Source of the DNA: Catonia carolina
Lineage: Eukaryota > Arthropoda > Insecta > Hemiptera > Achilidae
Length of the DNA stretch: 64,000 bases
Reading direction: 5' to 3'
Assembly (NCBI GenBank): GCA_035578175.1
Contig: JAQMRL010000015.1
Span: forward strand, 20,782,447-20,846,446
The notes beneath the pieces were generated by a model, which saw nothing but the letters and a program-made list of their open reading frames with translations, made no database searches and was not told the origin of the DNA. Each line of letters starts with the position of its first letter. The stretch's first letter is position 1. A program made the position numbers and the translations under genes. Below are positions 9,913 to 19,694 of the stretch, piece by piece.

Positions 9913-10600
9913 TTTTAAATAAAGGCTTCTCCTCATCTACTTTAAAATAATTTTATCAACTTGTGATAACTGATACAAAAAAAGGTTATCTTTTGCTAGT
10001 ACGTTTCATAAAATAAACTACCATAAAAATGTTATTTATGATGGCAGCTGTTATCAGTGGCCGATTTAGCATCAAGTTTGAGAGGTGTTACTTCCGAGAG
10101 GTATGAAACACCCACAAGAAAAGCGGGGGGTCCGGGAAATTTGTTTAAAAATACACATCTTAAAAACACGTTTTTACCCATTTACGGGCCTAAAATTATC
10201 AATTTTCATACTGTTACAACAGATTCAGACAATTTCAGACAATTAATAAAACATGGATCGTTTTATGCATTCAATATTCATCCTACACATTTTCAACCCA
10301 TTCGGTGCCTCATTGTCGTTCAATAAGTTTTATTAATACCAAAAGTGAATACAATTTTTTTATAAAATTTTCAAGGACATTTTCGTTCCGTCCCACCAGA
10401 CTGAAATTTCCCGCGTAAGATAAGAAGTCATTGTTTTTTTTTTATTGAGTGATGATGCATAAGCACACACACACACACACACACACTAAAACATTCGAAT
10501 CCCCCCCACTATGATATTCAAATTTACAAATTAAATATTATTAAACTTACAATTTTAAACTATGTCTTGTGTTATTTATTTACAAACTACAATTTATTTA
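9913..10600. other. No gene recognised; weak hAT-type end and a short (AC)n
   Basis: CAGTGGCCGATTTAGC at about 10055 resembles the 5' end of hAT MITEs seen at 14165 and 17210, but no matching far end was found. A short frame downstream (to 10326) has no recognisable motif. An (AC)n tract lies at about 10464-10486. Confidence 0.3.
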
Positions 10601-10601
10601 T

Positions 10602-10998
10602 TCGCCCATAACAGGCAGGTGGAGTTTTAAATTATTTGCTCTCTATCAGCTAGTTCCAGGGCTACAAAAATTAATTCTGTTTCTTACCTCATGGTCACCC
10701 AATTATTGAGACTGAAACATTTAAGAATAGAAGAGGTAGACGTGCAAAATACACTAGTCAAAGTTATCTTCTCTGAAAGTAATGAATTTCATTATACAGC
10801 CAGAATTTGTGGTGAATGAAGTGAAGGTGTCATTTGCAGGGTGCAAAGTAGATGCTTTTCGGAGGGCCTGGCATGCTGATAAGTTAAGCTACTTTTGTAC
10901 TCAGTGAGAAAGGCATGGTAAACCACCTCACTCCTCGTTTTACTTAGTAAAACCTCAAGAGGTTCAAACCAGCCTTTCGGCTGTTGACCTAAACAAAA
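10602..10998 (+). repeat. SINE-A copy 4
   Basis: Full-length copy from GCCCATAACAGGCAGGTGG to GGCTGTTGACCTAAACAAAAACAA. More diverged than copies 5, 8, 10 and 12. Confidence 0.85.
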
Positions 10999-11139
10999 AC
11001 AATTTATTTATATTACAATAATATTGATAAATTGTTAAACTTACCACTACAACCCGGGTACCCAAAAATCTCTTAATCCATTAACATTTTTTTCAAACAA
11101 ATTTTGGGTCTTTTCTATTAGCCCCCTGTTTAAAAATGT

Positions 11140-11425
11140 AGGTACCGTTTTCTTTTTTTAGAAAATCGCAAATAAAAAAAATTGTATGAACTAACTACTA
11201 ATTTTGGTAGACCAATTTTGATGAAAATGTTCGTGTCGTGTCCCTTAGTGGTAACTAACTTACGTTTCAATTTCAAGTTTCAACTTCATACGCTATTCCA
11301 TTCTTGAGATATTTTTTTTTCACACACGACCAATCGCCAAAAACATGTTTTTTGTTGTTGAGAGTGCCTGAAAATGTCTATTTCCGGTGAAAACTCAATT
11401 TTGAAAATTCAATATGAAAACGAGA
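11140..11425 (+). repeat. HINE-B 3'-half relic
   Basis: Keeps the GATGAAAATGTTCGTGTC block, the TTCTTGAGATATT block, CCAATCGCCAAAAACATG and the GGTGAAAACTCAATTT block. The AC tract has shrunk to CACACAC. Strongly diverged and cut before the stem-loop. Confidence 0.75.
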
Positions 11426-11581
11426 AATTTAATAAACTTTCCCGATTTCTTAAATACAATAAAAGTAATTACATCCATTGAAACCGTCCGTATAAGAAAA
11501 ACTTGATGAAGTTCAGAAAAACATGTCCGATTTTTTAAATACAATAAAAAGAATAAAATAATATACTGTACAATCATATTC

Positions 11582-11940
11582 TTGTTTTTTGGGTATTTTC
11601 TGTTGTCCCCCTCCCCAGCATAATTTGACAGATTTTGTGGATATTTCGTATGTGGTAAACTTACAATTTTTTTTAAAGATAAAAACGGGAAAAATATTTA
11701 AAACAATCATAATACCAATATTTTTAAAGATGAAAACAGGAAAAATATTTAAAACAATCATAATATCGATATTTTTAAAGATAAAAACGGGAAAAATATT
11801 TAAAACAATCATAATACCAATATTTTTAAAGATAAAAACGGGAAAAATATTTAAAACAATCATAATACCAATATTTTTAAAGATGAAAACGGCAAAAATA
11901 TTTAAAAAATCATAAATCAATATTTTTCAAGTTAAAGTTA
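11582..11940 (+). repeat. Repeat-C copy with 51-bp minisatellite expansion
   Basis: The left part (CCCAGCATAATTTGACA...GTGGATATTTCGTA) matches the Repeat-C copies at 37420-37590 and, inverted, 12390-12550 and 38140-38298. From about 11672 a 51-bp unit containing GGAAAAATATTTAAAACAAT is tandemly repeated about five times. The other copies have it once. Because 51 is divisible by three, both strands carry long repetitive frames with 17-residue periods; these are not credible proteins. Confidence 0.8.
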
Positions 11941-12389
11941 AATATCATTGTCATCTCCAACTTCAACACTGTGTTTCAGGATGTTGATTCACGGTTCATC
12001 AAGTTTGATTTTGTATAGGGCCTAGATCATATATTTTTTGTTTCTTCACAGTTTGGTCTTTTTCAAACACACTACTGAGTGTCGTTTGTGTTTTAATTCT
12101 AAGGACACTACTCAGATTTTCTCATATTTGCTTACAGTTATTGTATTTATTAACTGATTGCAAAGGAAATACTATACTGTTAAAAAAAAAGTTAAATATA
12201 GGTAGGGTAAATAGATTGCTGTTTATCAAGTGTTACTGTATGAACGTCATACAAAATATATGATGAAAATAAAATAAATATATGAAAAACAAAAAATCAA
12301 AATATATACATGCTTGAGTAGTCTACTTGACATCATAATAAATTAATCGTCGAATTAATTTAACATAATTTAGTTTAACGTTAACTTGA

Positions 12390-12550
12390 GAAAGAAAGAA
12401 AAACTTTAACGCTGAAAAATATTGATGTATCATTTTTTTATATTTTCCCCGTTTTTATCGTTAAAAATACTGTAAGAATACCTACTCACGAAATGTCGAC
12501 AAAATGTGACAAATTATGCTGATGGGGAATACTAGAAAAGATGAGTATTT
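12390..12550 (-). repeat. Repeat-C copy
   Basis: Reverse-oriented single-unit copy with TTTCCCCGTTTTTATCGTTAAAAATACTGTAAGAATACC and AATTATGCTGATGGGG blocks. It has no tandem expansion. Confidence 0.6.
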
Positions 12551-12589
12551 TTTATTTCTATTTAATTTTTTTGATTTATTTAAAATCGT

Positions 12590-12747
12590 ATCGACAGCTT
12601 GGTCATTAGCGTGTACTGTCGGTTTTTGTACTGTAACGGCGGGTTTTAACGTGTTAAAATTTCCAGGCCCCAGCCGGGAATCGAACCCGGGACTTATCGC
12701 TTTGTAGGCTAGCACATTAGTCACTACGCCACGAAGGTAGTCATTTA
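12590..12747 (-). repeat. tRNA-derived SINE (group F)
   Basis: On the minus strand the head reads CTTCGTGGCGTAGTGAC, like a box A. It is followed by a T-arm-like CCGGGTTCGATTCCCGG, a perfect 5-bp stem around box B. The outer arms do not pair as an acceptor stem, so this is a tRNA-like retroposon head rather than a tRNA gene. Confidence 0.65.
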
Positions 12748-13094
12748 ATTTATTTTTTGAAATGAACATTACTATTATTATCAACATGTAAATCGACACA
12801 ATACAGATTCGGCAAAGATTTATATTACATCAAAATATGTAGACGTAGCCTATAGTAAATACAATGAAAGATGAATCCTGTGTTTGGAACCGCGTATCTC
12901 ACCAAGTAAGAAACATAAATATTTCTGGTACAACTCGTTTTAAATCTTGGGTTTTCGTATAAATTACGAAAAACAGAAGTGTATTGGGCATTTTCTAGCG
13001 ATTCGAAAACAAAATATGTAGGCCTACTCGTTTTTTAGCTCATTTTTCGCTTAGTCCATGTTTCAGAACGTGTAGCAGATTCAAAATTTAAGAA

Positions 13095-13136
13095 GGAAAA
13101 ATATGGCGTTTTATCCTCTAAAACGCCATATTTTCC
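13095..13136. other. Near-perfect 18-bp hairpin
   Basis: The arms GGAAAA(A)TATGGCGTTTTA and its complement are separated by TCCTC. One extra A lies in the left arm. It sits about 40 bp upstream of the T2 copy at 13179. Function unknown. Confidence 0.6.
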
Positions 13137-13178
13137 TGCATGTTTTCTCATTAATCTCAGCTGAAATTCACCCTTTTA

Positions 13179-13909
13179 TAGTTACTTGATTCACGAGTTT
13201 TCCCTTGTTTGCAACGAGGGGTAAAGGGGGGAAACATCAGTGCGCATGCGCGACTGCTTTAATTTCAGTACAACAAACACAGCAGCTTATATTATACCCA
13301 GAGCATATACATTATACAGCGGAATCTTTTTTAGGTTAACTGTACGAATATAACTGTTCGTTACCGTAAACATAAATGTTAGGTTCTCGAACACATGGGC
13401 AGACTATTCACAGTGCTGAACGATGTCTAATATGCAGTGTAATAAAATGCTGTGAAGTTGAAGCTGAACAAAAATGCCTTTCCCTGCGTCTTAACAAAAG
13501 CCATGAACGAGTGGCTAACTACTGTGACATTTCTCTTTCTACAATTCAAAAAATAAAGATGGAAATTAAAGACGTGAAGAAGCTATTCTTCAACAGTTTT
13601 GTTGACACCTGGTAAAAAAAGGAAACGGTTACGTAGATACTAGTGAGACTGATAGTGAAGACGCCGGTGATAGCGATAGTAAAGAAGGCGATTCATTCGT
13701 AGATATTTTTTTCCAGTAGAATAAGGTAGCTGGTAATTACAGTAAATTATATATTTCTAGCCATGTAATTAAACTATAGGCAATATTACAGGTCACATTT
13801 ATTTCTTATAAGGTTTATGAAGAAAACATTTTCTCGGAATAAACTACAGCTTACAAAATGTAGGTAGAAACTGCACGGTAGTGAAATGTACGAGTAGTGT
13901 CTCACTGTT
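13179..13909 (+). mobile_element. Tc1-like element 'T2', copy 2, internally deleted, 3' truncated
   Basis: The 5' inverted repeat follows TA at 13177-13178. The promoter region, HTH frame and 3' region (ACAGGTCACATTTATTTC...GTAGTGTCTCACTGTT) align with copies 1 and 3, giving most of the deleted consensus. It stops at about 13909, before the 3' inverted repeat that copy 3 retains. No DDE region is present. Confidence 0.78.
13376..13722 (+). pseudogene. T2 transposase remnant: HTH plus acidic C-terminal tail
   Basis: From the ATG at 13376 a 79-residue frame gives IHSAER, CCEVEAEQKCLSL, then NYCDISLSTIQKI (helix-turn-helix). It continues into KDVKKLFFNSFVDTW and a stop at 13615. Just beyond, a frame reading SETDSEDAGDSDSKEGDSF to a stop at about 13718 looks like an acidic transposase C-terminus. 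The catalytic core between the two is absent. Confidence 0.6.
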
Positions 13910-13954
13910 TTAAGATTTTAAAGATTAAAATAAACGATAAAAAACGGACACACT

Positions 13955-14128
13955 CGAGCACTCACCTACAGCCCAATCGCTAAAAAACTGTTTTGGTAAG
14001 TTCAAGAGACCTGCAAACGTGATTTCCGGTGAAAACTCTATTTCTAAAAATCGACATGAAAACAATAGGCTACTTACTTTCGTTCTCTTTATATTCATAT
14101 TGGGCAAGAGAATGTAAAAATATGTAAT
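13955..14128 (+). repeat. HINE-B 3'-end fragment
   Basis: Contains CCAATCGCTAAAAA, TTCCGGTGAAAACTC, TCGACATGAAAACAATA and GGGCAAGAGAATGT. The microsatellite and everything before it are missing. Confidence 0.8.
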
Positions 14129-14164
14129 TTTATTTATTTGTGTAAAGTTTTTCTTAATAACAGA

Positions 14165-14498
14165 CAGAGGCGGATTTAGGGGGTCACAGGGGTCATGACC
14201 CCCTCCAATTTTTCTTTATTAGTTGTTTTAATAGGTTTTTTTTGTATCTTTATAAATACTACAAAATATTTGTATTTCTAAAACTAAACACCGATTTGTT
14301 TTTGTGTAAGTAGGCCTATGTTCTTAATATTGTAGTACTGTCTCAACAGTTTTATTTCACACAAATAAACAAATGCGTTGTATGTAATTCTTTTCTTTAT
14401 TTTCCCCCTTTCGTAATTCAACAAATTTTATTATCTGTTTATTTATTATAAATTAATTTCTTACACGATTACTGATACAACAAAATAAACACTCAACA
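14165..14498 (+). mobile_element. hAT-type element 5' end
   Basis: Begins CAGAGGCGGATTTAGGGG followed by the palindromic GGGGTCATGACCCC, the style of hAT termini also seen at 33625. The far end was not found, and the mariner at 14501 follows. No transposase is seen. Confidence 0.45.
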
Positions 14499-14500
14499 TA

Positions 14501-15429
14501 CGAGGTGTGGCTATTAGATAATGAGACTGACATTGTAAAAATTTTATTTTAATTTTATATATAATCACTTATTGTCACCTTCAATATACACTCCTTCTCT
14601 ATCCCTACAACGCTCCATGCGAATTTTCCATTATTGGAAACAGTGCTGGAAGTCATCTTCTGTCAGCTCCTTCAGGACACGTACCGCTTTCTCTTTTACA
14701 GCTTCCACAGACTTAAATCTTGTCACTTTTAATGCATATTTCACCTTAGAGAACAAGTAGAAGTCACATGGTGCAAGATCTGGTGAATAAGGTGAATGTT
14801 CTAACACTGAGATGCTGTACTTGGCTAGGAACCTCTTGACAGATAACGCGGAATGAGCTGGCGCATCGTCATGGGAAACCCATGATTTGTCTTTCCACAT
14901 TTCGAGGCGTTTTTTCCTTACTCTTTGACGTACTTTAGAAAGTACCTCAAGGTAGTAATATTGATTAATTGTTTGATCTTTAGGAATCCAGGGAAGGTAC
15001 ACAATCCCACGGATATAAAAAACAACAATCATCATCGCTTTAAATTTTGACTTGCTCATTCGAGCTTTTTTGGCTCTCGGCGAAGTTTGGCTCTTCCAGT
15101 GCATGGATTGGCGCTTCGTTTCTGGATCATAAGTAAAAAACCACGTTTCATCACATGTTATTATCGTCTACCTGTTCCCTAAGGTGAAATCTGCATTAAA
15201 AGTGACAAGATTTAAGTCTGTGGAAGCTGTAAAAGAGAAAGCGGTACGTGTCCTGAAGGAGCTGACAGAAGATGACTTCCAGCACTGTTTCCAACAATGG
15301 AAAATTCGCATGGAGCGTTGTAGGGATAGAGAAGGAGTGTACGTACATTGAAGGTGACAATAAGTGATTATGTATAAAATCAAAATAAAAGTTTTTACGT
15401 CAGTCTCGTTATTTAATAGCCACACCTAG
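14501..15429 (-). mobile_element. mariner element rearranged into a fold-back (929 bp)
   Basis: TA target sites flank it (14499-14500, 15430-15431). The ends share (C)GAGGTGTGGCTATTA / CTAGGTGTGGCTATTA. Instead of ~30-bp inverted repeats, the inversion runs about 263 bp on each side (14501-14763 and 15167-15429). The right arm is an inverted second copy of the transposase 3' end, replacing the promoter and N-terminal coding region that should be there. The middle (14764-15166) is ordinary mariner coding sequence. It can fold into a long hairpin. Confidence 0.88.
14631..15158 (-). pseudogene. mariner transposase, catalytic half
   Basis: Minus-strand frame starting inside TCDETWFF (first catalytic Asp). 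It continues through DPETKRQ, KARMSKSK, SHDDAPAHSAL (second Asp) and YSPDLAPCDFYLF (third Asp). The spacing of 34 residues between the last two is the DD34D signature of mariner. The N-terminal DNA-binding half is missing because of the inverted duplication. The frame ends at a TAA where the inverted copy has CAA, so a C-to-T change truncates it. All three catalytic residues remain but the protein cannot be complete. Confidence 0.9.
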
Positions 15430-15710
15430 TAACATATTTTAATAACTTTTTTTTAGTAAGTCCCTAACATAACAATAGTTTTATGCAAGTGGTTATATTA
15501 CTGTATACTTTTATCAATAAATTATTTTCATATTTTCTTTGTTGTATGAGGCATTATCATACATAAAATTCTTTTAAATTTAAAATTAGTTTTAGTAATC
15601 TATTCCCTATTGTTGAATTTCTTAATTGCGGGTAAAGATAAATAATACAATTCTTTGTGGTAAGTTGATAAGAGAAACGTTGCACTTGTGGATGAATGCA
15701 TCCTCGGCCG

Positions 15711-15714
<4 letters not shown>

Positions 15715-15783
<69 letters not shown>
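15715..15783. repeat. (CT)n microsatellite
   Basis: About 34 uninterrupted TC units. The surrounding region 15430-15934 otherwise shows no gene-like features. Confidence 0.97.
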
Positions 15784-15784
<1 letters not shown>

Positions 15785-15934
15785 GTTGTCCCTACCAGTG
15801 ACTGACCTTGACAAGCGACAACATCTACAATTCGCATTTCGCTGTAACATCATTAAATGGATGTTACAGCGAATACGAATTCCCATGTTTGCAATTGAAA
15901 CCGCTCAATTCACTTTAATCGTAAGTTATTGGTG

Positions 15935-16170
15935 GCAATTTTAAAAATTGTCATCCATCATTCTGTTTTGTCTGTCCGTCCGTCACACCCAGATGCCAAA
16001 AACTACAACAGATAGCAACAAACGGTTTTCGGATTCGTAATCTACACAAAAAGTTACTGGGCCTGGATTGGGTTTGAAGTTCCAGTTTCGACCGGAAGTG
16101 GCCAAAAAACCGGAAATCAAAGTCGGAATTTGGAAAGAAAAATAGTGTCATTTGATTCCTGTTAATTCTT
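15935..16170 (+). repeat. Repeat-G copy, one end missing
   Basis: Starts ATTGGTGGCAATTTTA and shares AGATAGCAACAAACGG, TTTTCGGATTCGTAAT, TTCGACCGGAAGT and AATCAAAGTCGGAATTTGG blocks with the complete copy at 52374-52680. The right inverted repeat is absent. A TCCGTCCGTC run lies inside. Confidence 0.75.
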
Positions 16171-16413
16171 TATAGGGCAGTACTACGGGGGAAATTGTAC
16201 ATGTTGTAAAATGTTAAATTTTGTTTTATAGGGACTTGAATTATGTACTACTTCTAATGCCAGAAAAGTAAAATATTTCTTTACCTCTGGTAAATATACT
16301 TACCAAGGAATGTTTATTGAAATGGGAATCACATAATATTTAGTGGTAAGAATACTTATTAAAACAACTTGTAGCCCTATTCTTATTTTTTTTTAAAATC
16401 GACCTTATTTCCA

Positions 16414-16433
16414 GTGGTAAGTACACTTACCAC
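16414..16433. other. Short palindrome GTGGTAAGT-AC-ACTTACCAC
   Basis: Perfect 9-bp arms around AC. Two related half-sites (CTGGTAAATATACTTACCA, AGTGGTAAGAATACTTA) occur in the preceding 150 bp, so the motif is locally repeated. Function unknown. Confidence 0.6.
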
Positions 16434-16630
16434 AGACCTATACAGGGTTAAAGATCCCATAATGAGGAAGGATGAACCCGAGTAAAGTGAACACACAATG
16501 TCACTTTTCCAACCGACTCCTTTTCTTTTGAACAAATTGACACCACCCATGAGATGTGACGTCTCATAAAAGGGATTTTAATAATTTCATTAATTTTACA
16601 CTTCCTGTACTTCCACTTAACCGTCAGTTA

Positions 16631-17209
16631 TAGATACTGAAGTCACGAGATTGCCTTTTGCGTACGAATGGTCTATGAGGAAGGGAAATGATATATTTGC
16701 AGTGCTGCCAACCTCAACAGTGAGACACTAGTCGTACATTTCACTACCGTGAAGTTTCTACATACATTTTGTAAGCTGTGGTTTATTCCGAGAAAATGTT
16801 TTCTTTATAAACCTTATAGGAAATAAATATGACCTGTAATATTGCCTATAGCTTAATTAAATGACTAGAAATGTTTGATTTACTGTAATTACGAATGAAT
16901 CGCCTTCTTTACTATTGCTTTCACCGGGGTTTTTATTAACAGTCTCTAGTATCTACCTAACCGTTTCCTTTTTTTTTACCAGGGGTCAACAAAAATGTTA
17001 AAGAATAGCTTTTTCACGTCCTTAATTTCATTCTATATTTTTCGAATTGTGGAAAGAGAAACATCACAATAGTTAGCCGCTCGCTCACGGCTTTTGTTAA
17101 GAGGCACGGATAGGCATTTTTGTTTAGCTTCAACTTCATAACATATTATTACATTGCATATTGGATTTCGTTCAACACTGTGAATAGTTCGACCACGTTT
17201 TCGAGAAAC
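16631..17209 (-). mobile_element. Tc1-like element 'T2', copy 3, 5' truncated
   Basis: The outer 3' inverted repeat (TAGATACTGAAGTCACGAG read from 16631) follows TA at 16629-16630 and matches the 5' ends at 2330 and 13179. This defines the element's terminal repeat. The 5' part is cut at 17209, where hAT-type sequence begins. Confidence 0.75.
17033..17209 (-). pseudogene. T2 transposase N-terminal HTH fragment
   Basis: Minus-strand frame SRKRGRTIHSVER through EVEAKQKCLSVPLNK and NYCDVSLSTIRKI to a stop at 17033. It is the third copy of this HTH module and lacks its own start, which is cut off by the neighbouring insertion. Confidence 0.6.
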
Positions 17210-18625
17210 CAGTGGCGGTCCTAGCGGGTGGGCCGGGCCCACCCATTTTTAATATGACTTGACTGAAACAATAAAACAACGGGGATTTTTTCCACAACAA
17301 GATGGCAAACAATCATGATTACGATATTTACGTATCGCAAAATATGTGGTGAGAATAAGTTCTCTAATGAGAAGTACAATTAATATTAATGTGCCTACTA
17401 GTTGAGCGCTAACTTCAAACGGCGAACTAACTAGTGAAGAGACAAAAGAACTGTCACTGTGAACGAGTCACGGTTACTTATAATTCTCGGTGACCACAGT
17501 TATTTAGATTTCAGATAGGCGAGTAACCGTTCCCCAGTCACTGTTAAAAAGATCGCTTACTCTTCTGTCACTGGAAGACCCATGCATTCAATACTTTAGT
17601 TTTTTTTTTTACTTTAAATGGTAGCTCTCGTTTGTTTTGGATTGTTCTGTAAAATGTTTTGTTTGGTCTGCCGAAATTAACGAGAAAATCGTGAAAAATT
17701 TAGGAATGGTGGCGATACGCTAAGAGATTCAATTTAAACTTTATCGTTACCCCTATCGAGAGTCCTTCTATTGTGTCGGAACGTTCCATAAAAATTACGA
17801 TTGTTTAGCTCATACTCGCGAGAAAATCGAGGTAAACTGGATGGTACTAACTTCACTCTAGGTCCTCCAATCAAACATGCAAATAATTATTTCATTTTAA
17901 AATATGTATTTAATTTGTCCCAGTAAAAATTTAAATTATAAATTACAAGAACTAAACTGCAAAAACTCACTAAACTATAGCCTACTCTACAGATGCACGC
18001 AACTAACTAAACAAATTGGTCTGAATATATTATAATGAACAGAAAATCATATATGAAAACAGATGAGTCACATCATTATGGTGTGACAGATTATTATTAA
18101 TAACAACAGTGAAAACAAAGCGTAGTGACCGTGCGTGTGCGTGAGTCGCACATTACTGTTACGATTGTATACTTTTGTGACTATACCGTCGTTGCATGGC
18201 GAGGGACGAAGAGTGGAGTACATAAACACCGAACTGCTTCTGCCAATTCGAATTGTCCAAGGTCTTTAACTGCCAAAAGATAGAGAGAAAACAATCCATT
18301 AAATAACTGGGAATAATAGTTACCTCTTAGCTCCGTTGGAATGAACATACCCTTTCAATCCCAGGAAATTTTCCAAGATACCTACTTGCCAAAAATCCCG
18401 GCTTGTTCAACTATAGTGTATACCAAAGAGTCGTGGAGCAGGTATAAACAGACTACGGGTTGAAAGTCAGTAAAAAGGATGCGTAATTATGTTCCACCCT
18501 ACCAACACCTTCAGTCAAAACAACCGGCGACAAACTGGATGTTTTATAATAGGCCTACTCTATGAATTCTTTCTATTGGCACACTCGTATTTTGTATTTA
18601 GTAGGCCTATATAGCAAGTTTCATC
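17210..18625 (+). other. hAT-type 5' end followed by unassigned sequence
   Basis: CAGTGGCGGTCCTAGCGGG and a GGGCCGGGCCC palindrome at 17210-17250 look like a hAT terminus. I could not find the other end. Beyond it, to about 18625, I see no open frames of note and no repeat match within the window. Confidence 0.35.
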
Positions 18626-18690
18626 TGATAACGTATGAAAAAATGCCGTACCTGAATGGGATTCGAACCCAAGACCGCATGATGAGAGGC
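18626..18690 (-). repeat. SINE-D head fragment
   Basis: Contains the reverse complement of box B (GGATTCGAACCC), ACCGCATGATGAGAGGCGAG and part of the post-head sequence (AACGTATGAAAA). Broken before box A. Confidence 0.7.
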
Positions 18691-19170
18691 GAGCTTACCT
18701 TGACTCTCGTACTATAGAGTGATTTTTTAGTCCTGTTACCCAGTTGTTCAATTACCTGATTATTGGTTCAGAATTTGTTGTGCCATATATTTTATAAACT
18801 GTCAAACTAGTTTTTATTTTGTAATTGGTTTAGTTCAATATCTAACTGAATATGAAATAATTTTTTACAAAAATTCTTGTTTTTTGTCTTTGTCCAAAGC
18901 TACCTCTCTTCCTCTTTTTATCTGTTTTCCGGTTAACTCTTTCCTTCGGGATTCTAAACCAGCACTTTACTCTACACTCCGAACCCGGTTTTCTTGAATT
19001 AGTAAATTGCATGTAGACCCTACTCCAAATTCAAATCTTAACCCTTTCAATCCAAAAATTTTGAACTATACACAAAAATATCTGTACATTGTTTCATACA
19101 TTTAAATGTAATAAGATCACTTTCAGTGCTTTAGCCCTTTTGATGGCCTGACAAAAAAGTGTGACACGTA

Positions 19171-19446
19171 CAGTATTCAGACGAACTTAAGTCCCCTAGC
19201 CGTGGGAGTGAGAGAATGCATAACGCTCTCACTCGCACAAGCCATTCCAATAACATTATACAATTTTACTCAATGTTTAAGCAATCGTTTATGCACGCAG
19301 TAAACTAACAAGCAAGATAACGACTGTAGTATGTTTTCAGATTTGGATTACATATAACGGTAAAGACCTTTGGGCGCATGCGTAGTTATGCCACATATCA
19401 CCCTCTCACTCGCTCGGCTATGGGACATTAATTCATCTTATATCTG
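19171..19446. mobile_element. TA-flanked MITE with ~45-bp inverted repeats
   Basis: TA at 19169-19170 and 19447-19448. The ends share AAGTCCCCTAGCCG / AATGTCCCATAGCCG followed by a GAGTGAGAG block, about three-quarters identical over ~45 bp. No coding capacity. Probably a non-autonomous Tc1/mariner-type element. Confidence 0.7.
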
Positions 19447-19694
19447 TACATCACATTGGGACTTGATGGTATCAAAGTTCCCAAAAATATGAATACGTAA
19501 AATCATGTTCAGGCTTCCTAAACAAAATATACTCTTACTTATATTTGTAGCAAAAACTAAATATGATTTTAATATTAAAGTCAATTTTTAAGTTTTAAAA
19601 TTTTTTACAATTAAAACATATTGGTAAAATAGATAAAATCACTAATTACAAAATGTCTAAAAAATATACTTGTATGTACATACAACATATTTGA

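Noticed and set aside
11513..11920. 17-residue-repeat protein (NIFPVFIFKNIGIMIVL type)
   Set aside because: Caused by a 51-bp minisatellite whose period is a multiple of three. The opposite strand is equally open.
15622..15837. Arg-Glu repeat protein on the minus strand
   Set aside because: It is the translation of the (CT)n microsatellite.
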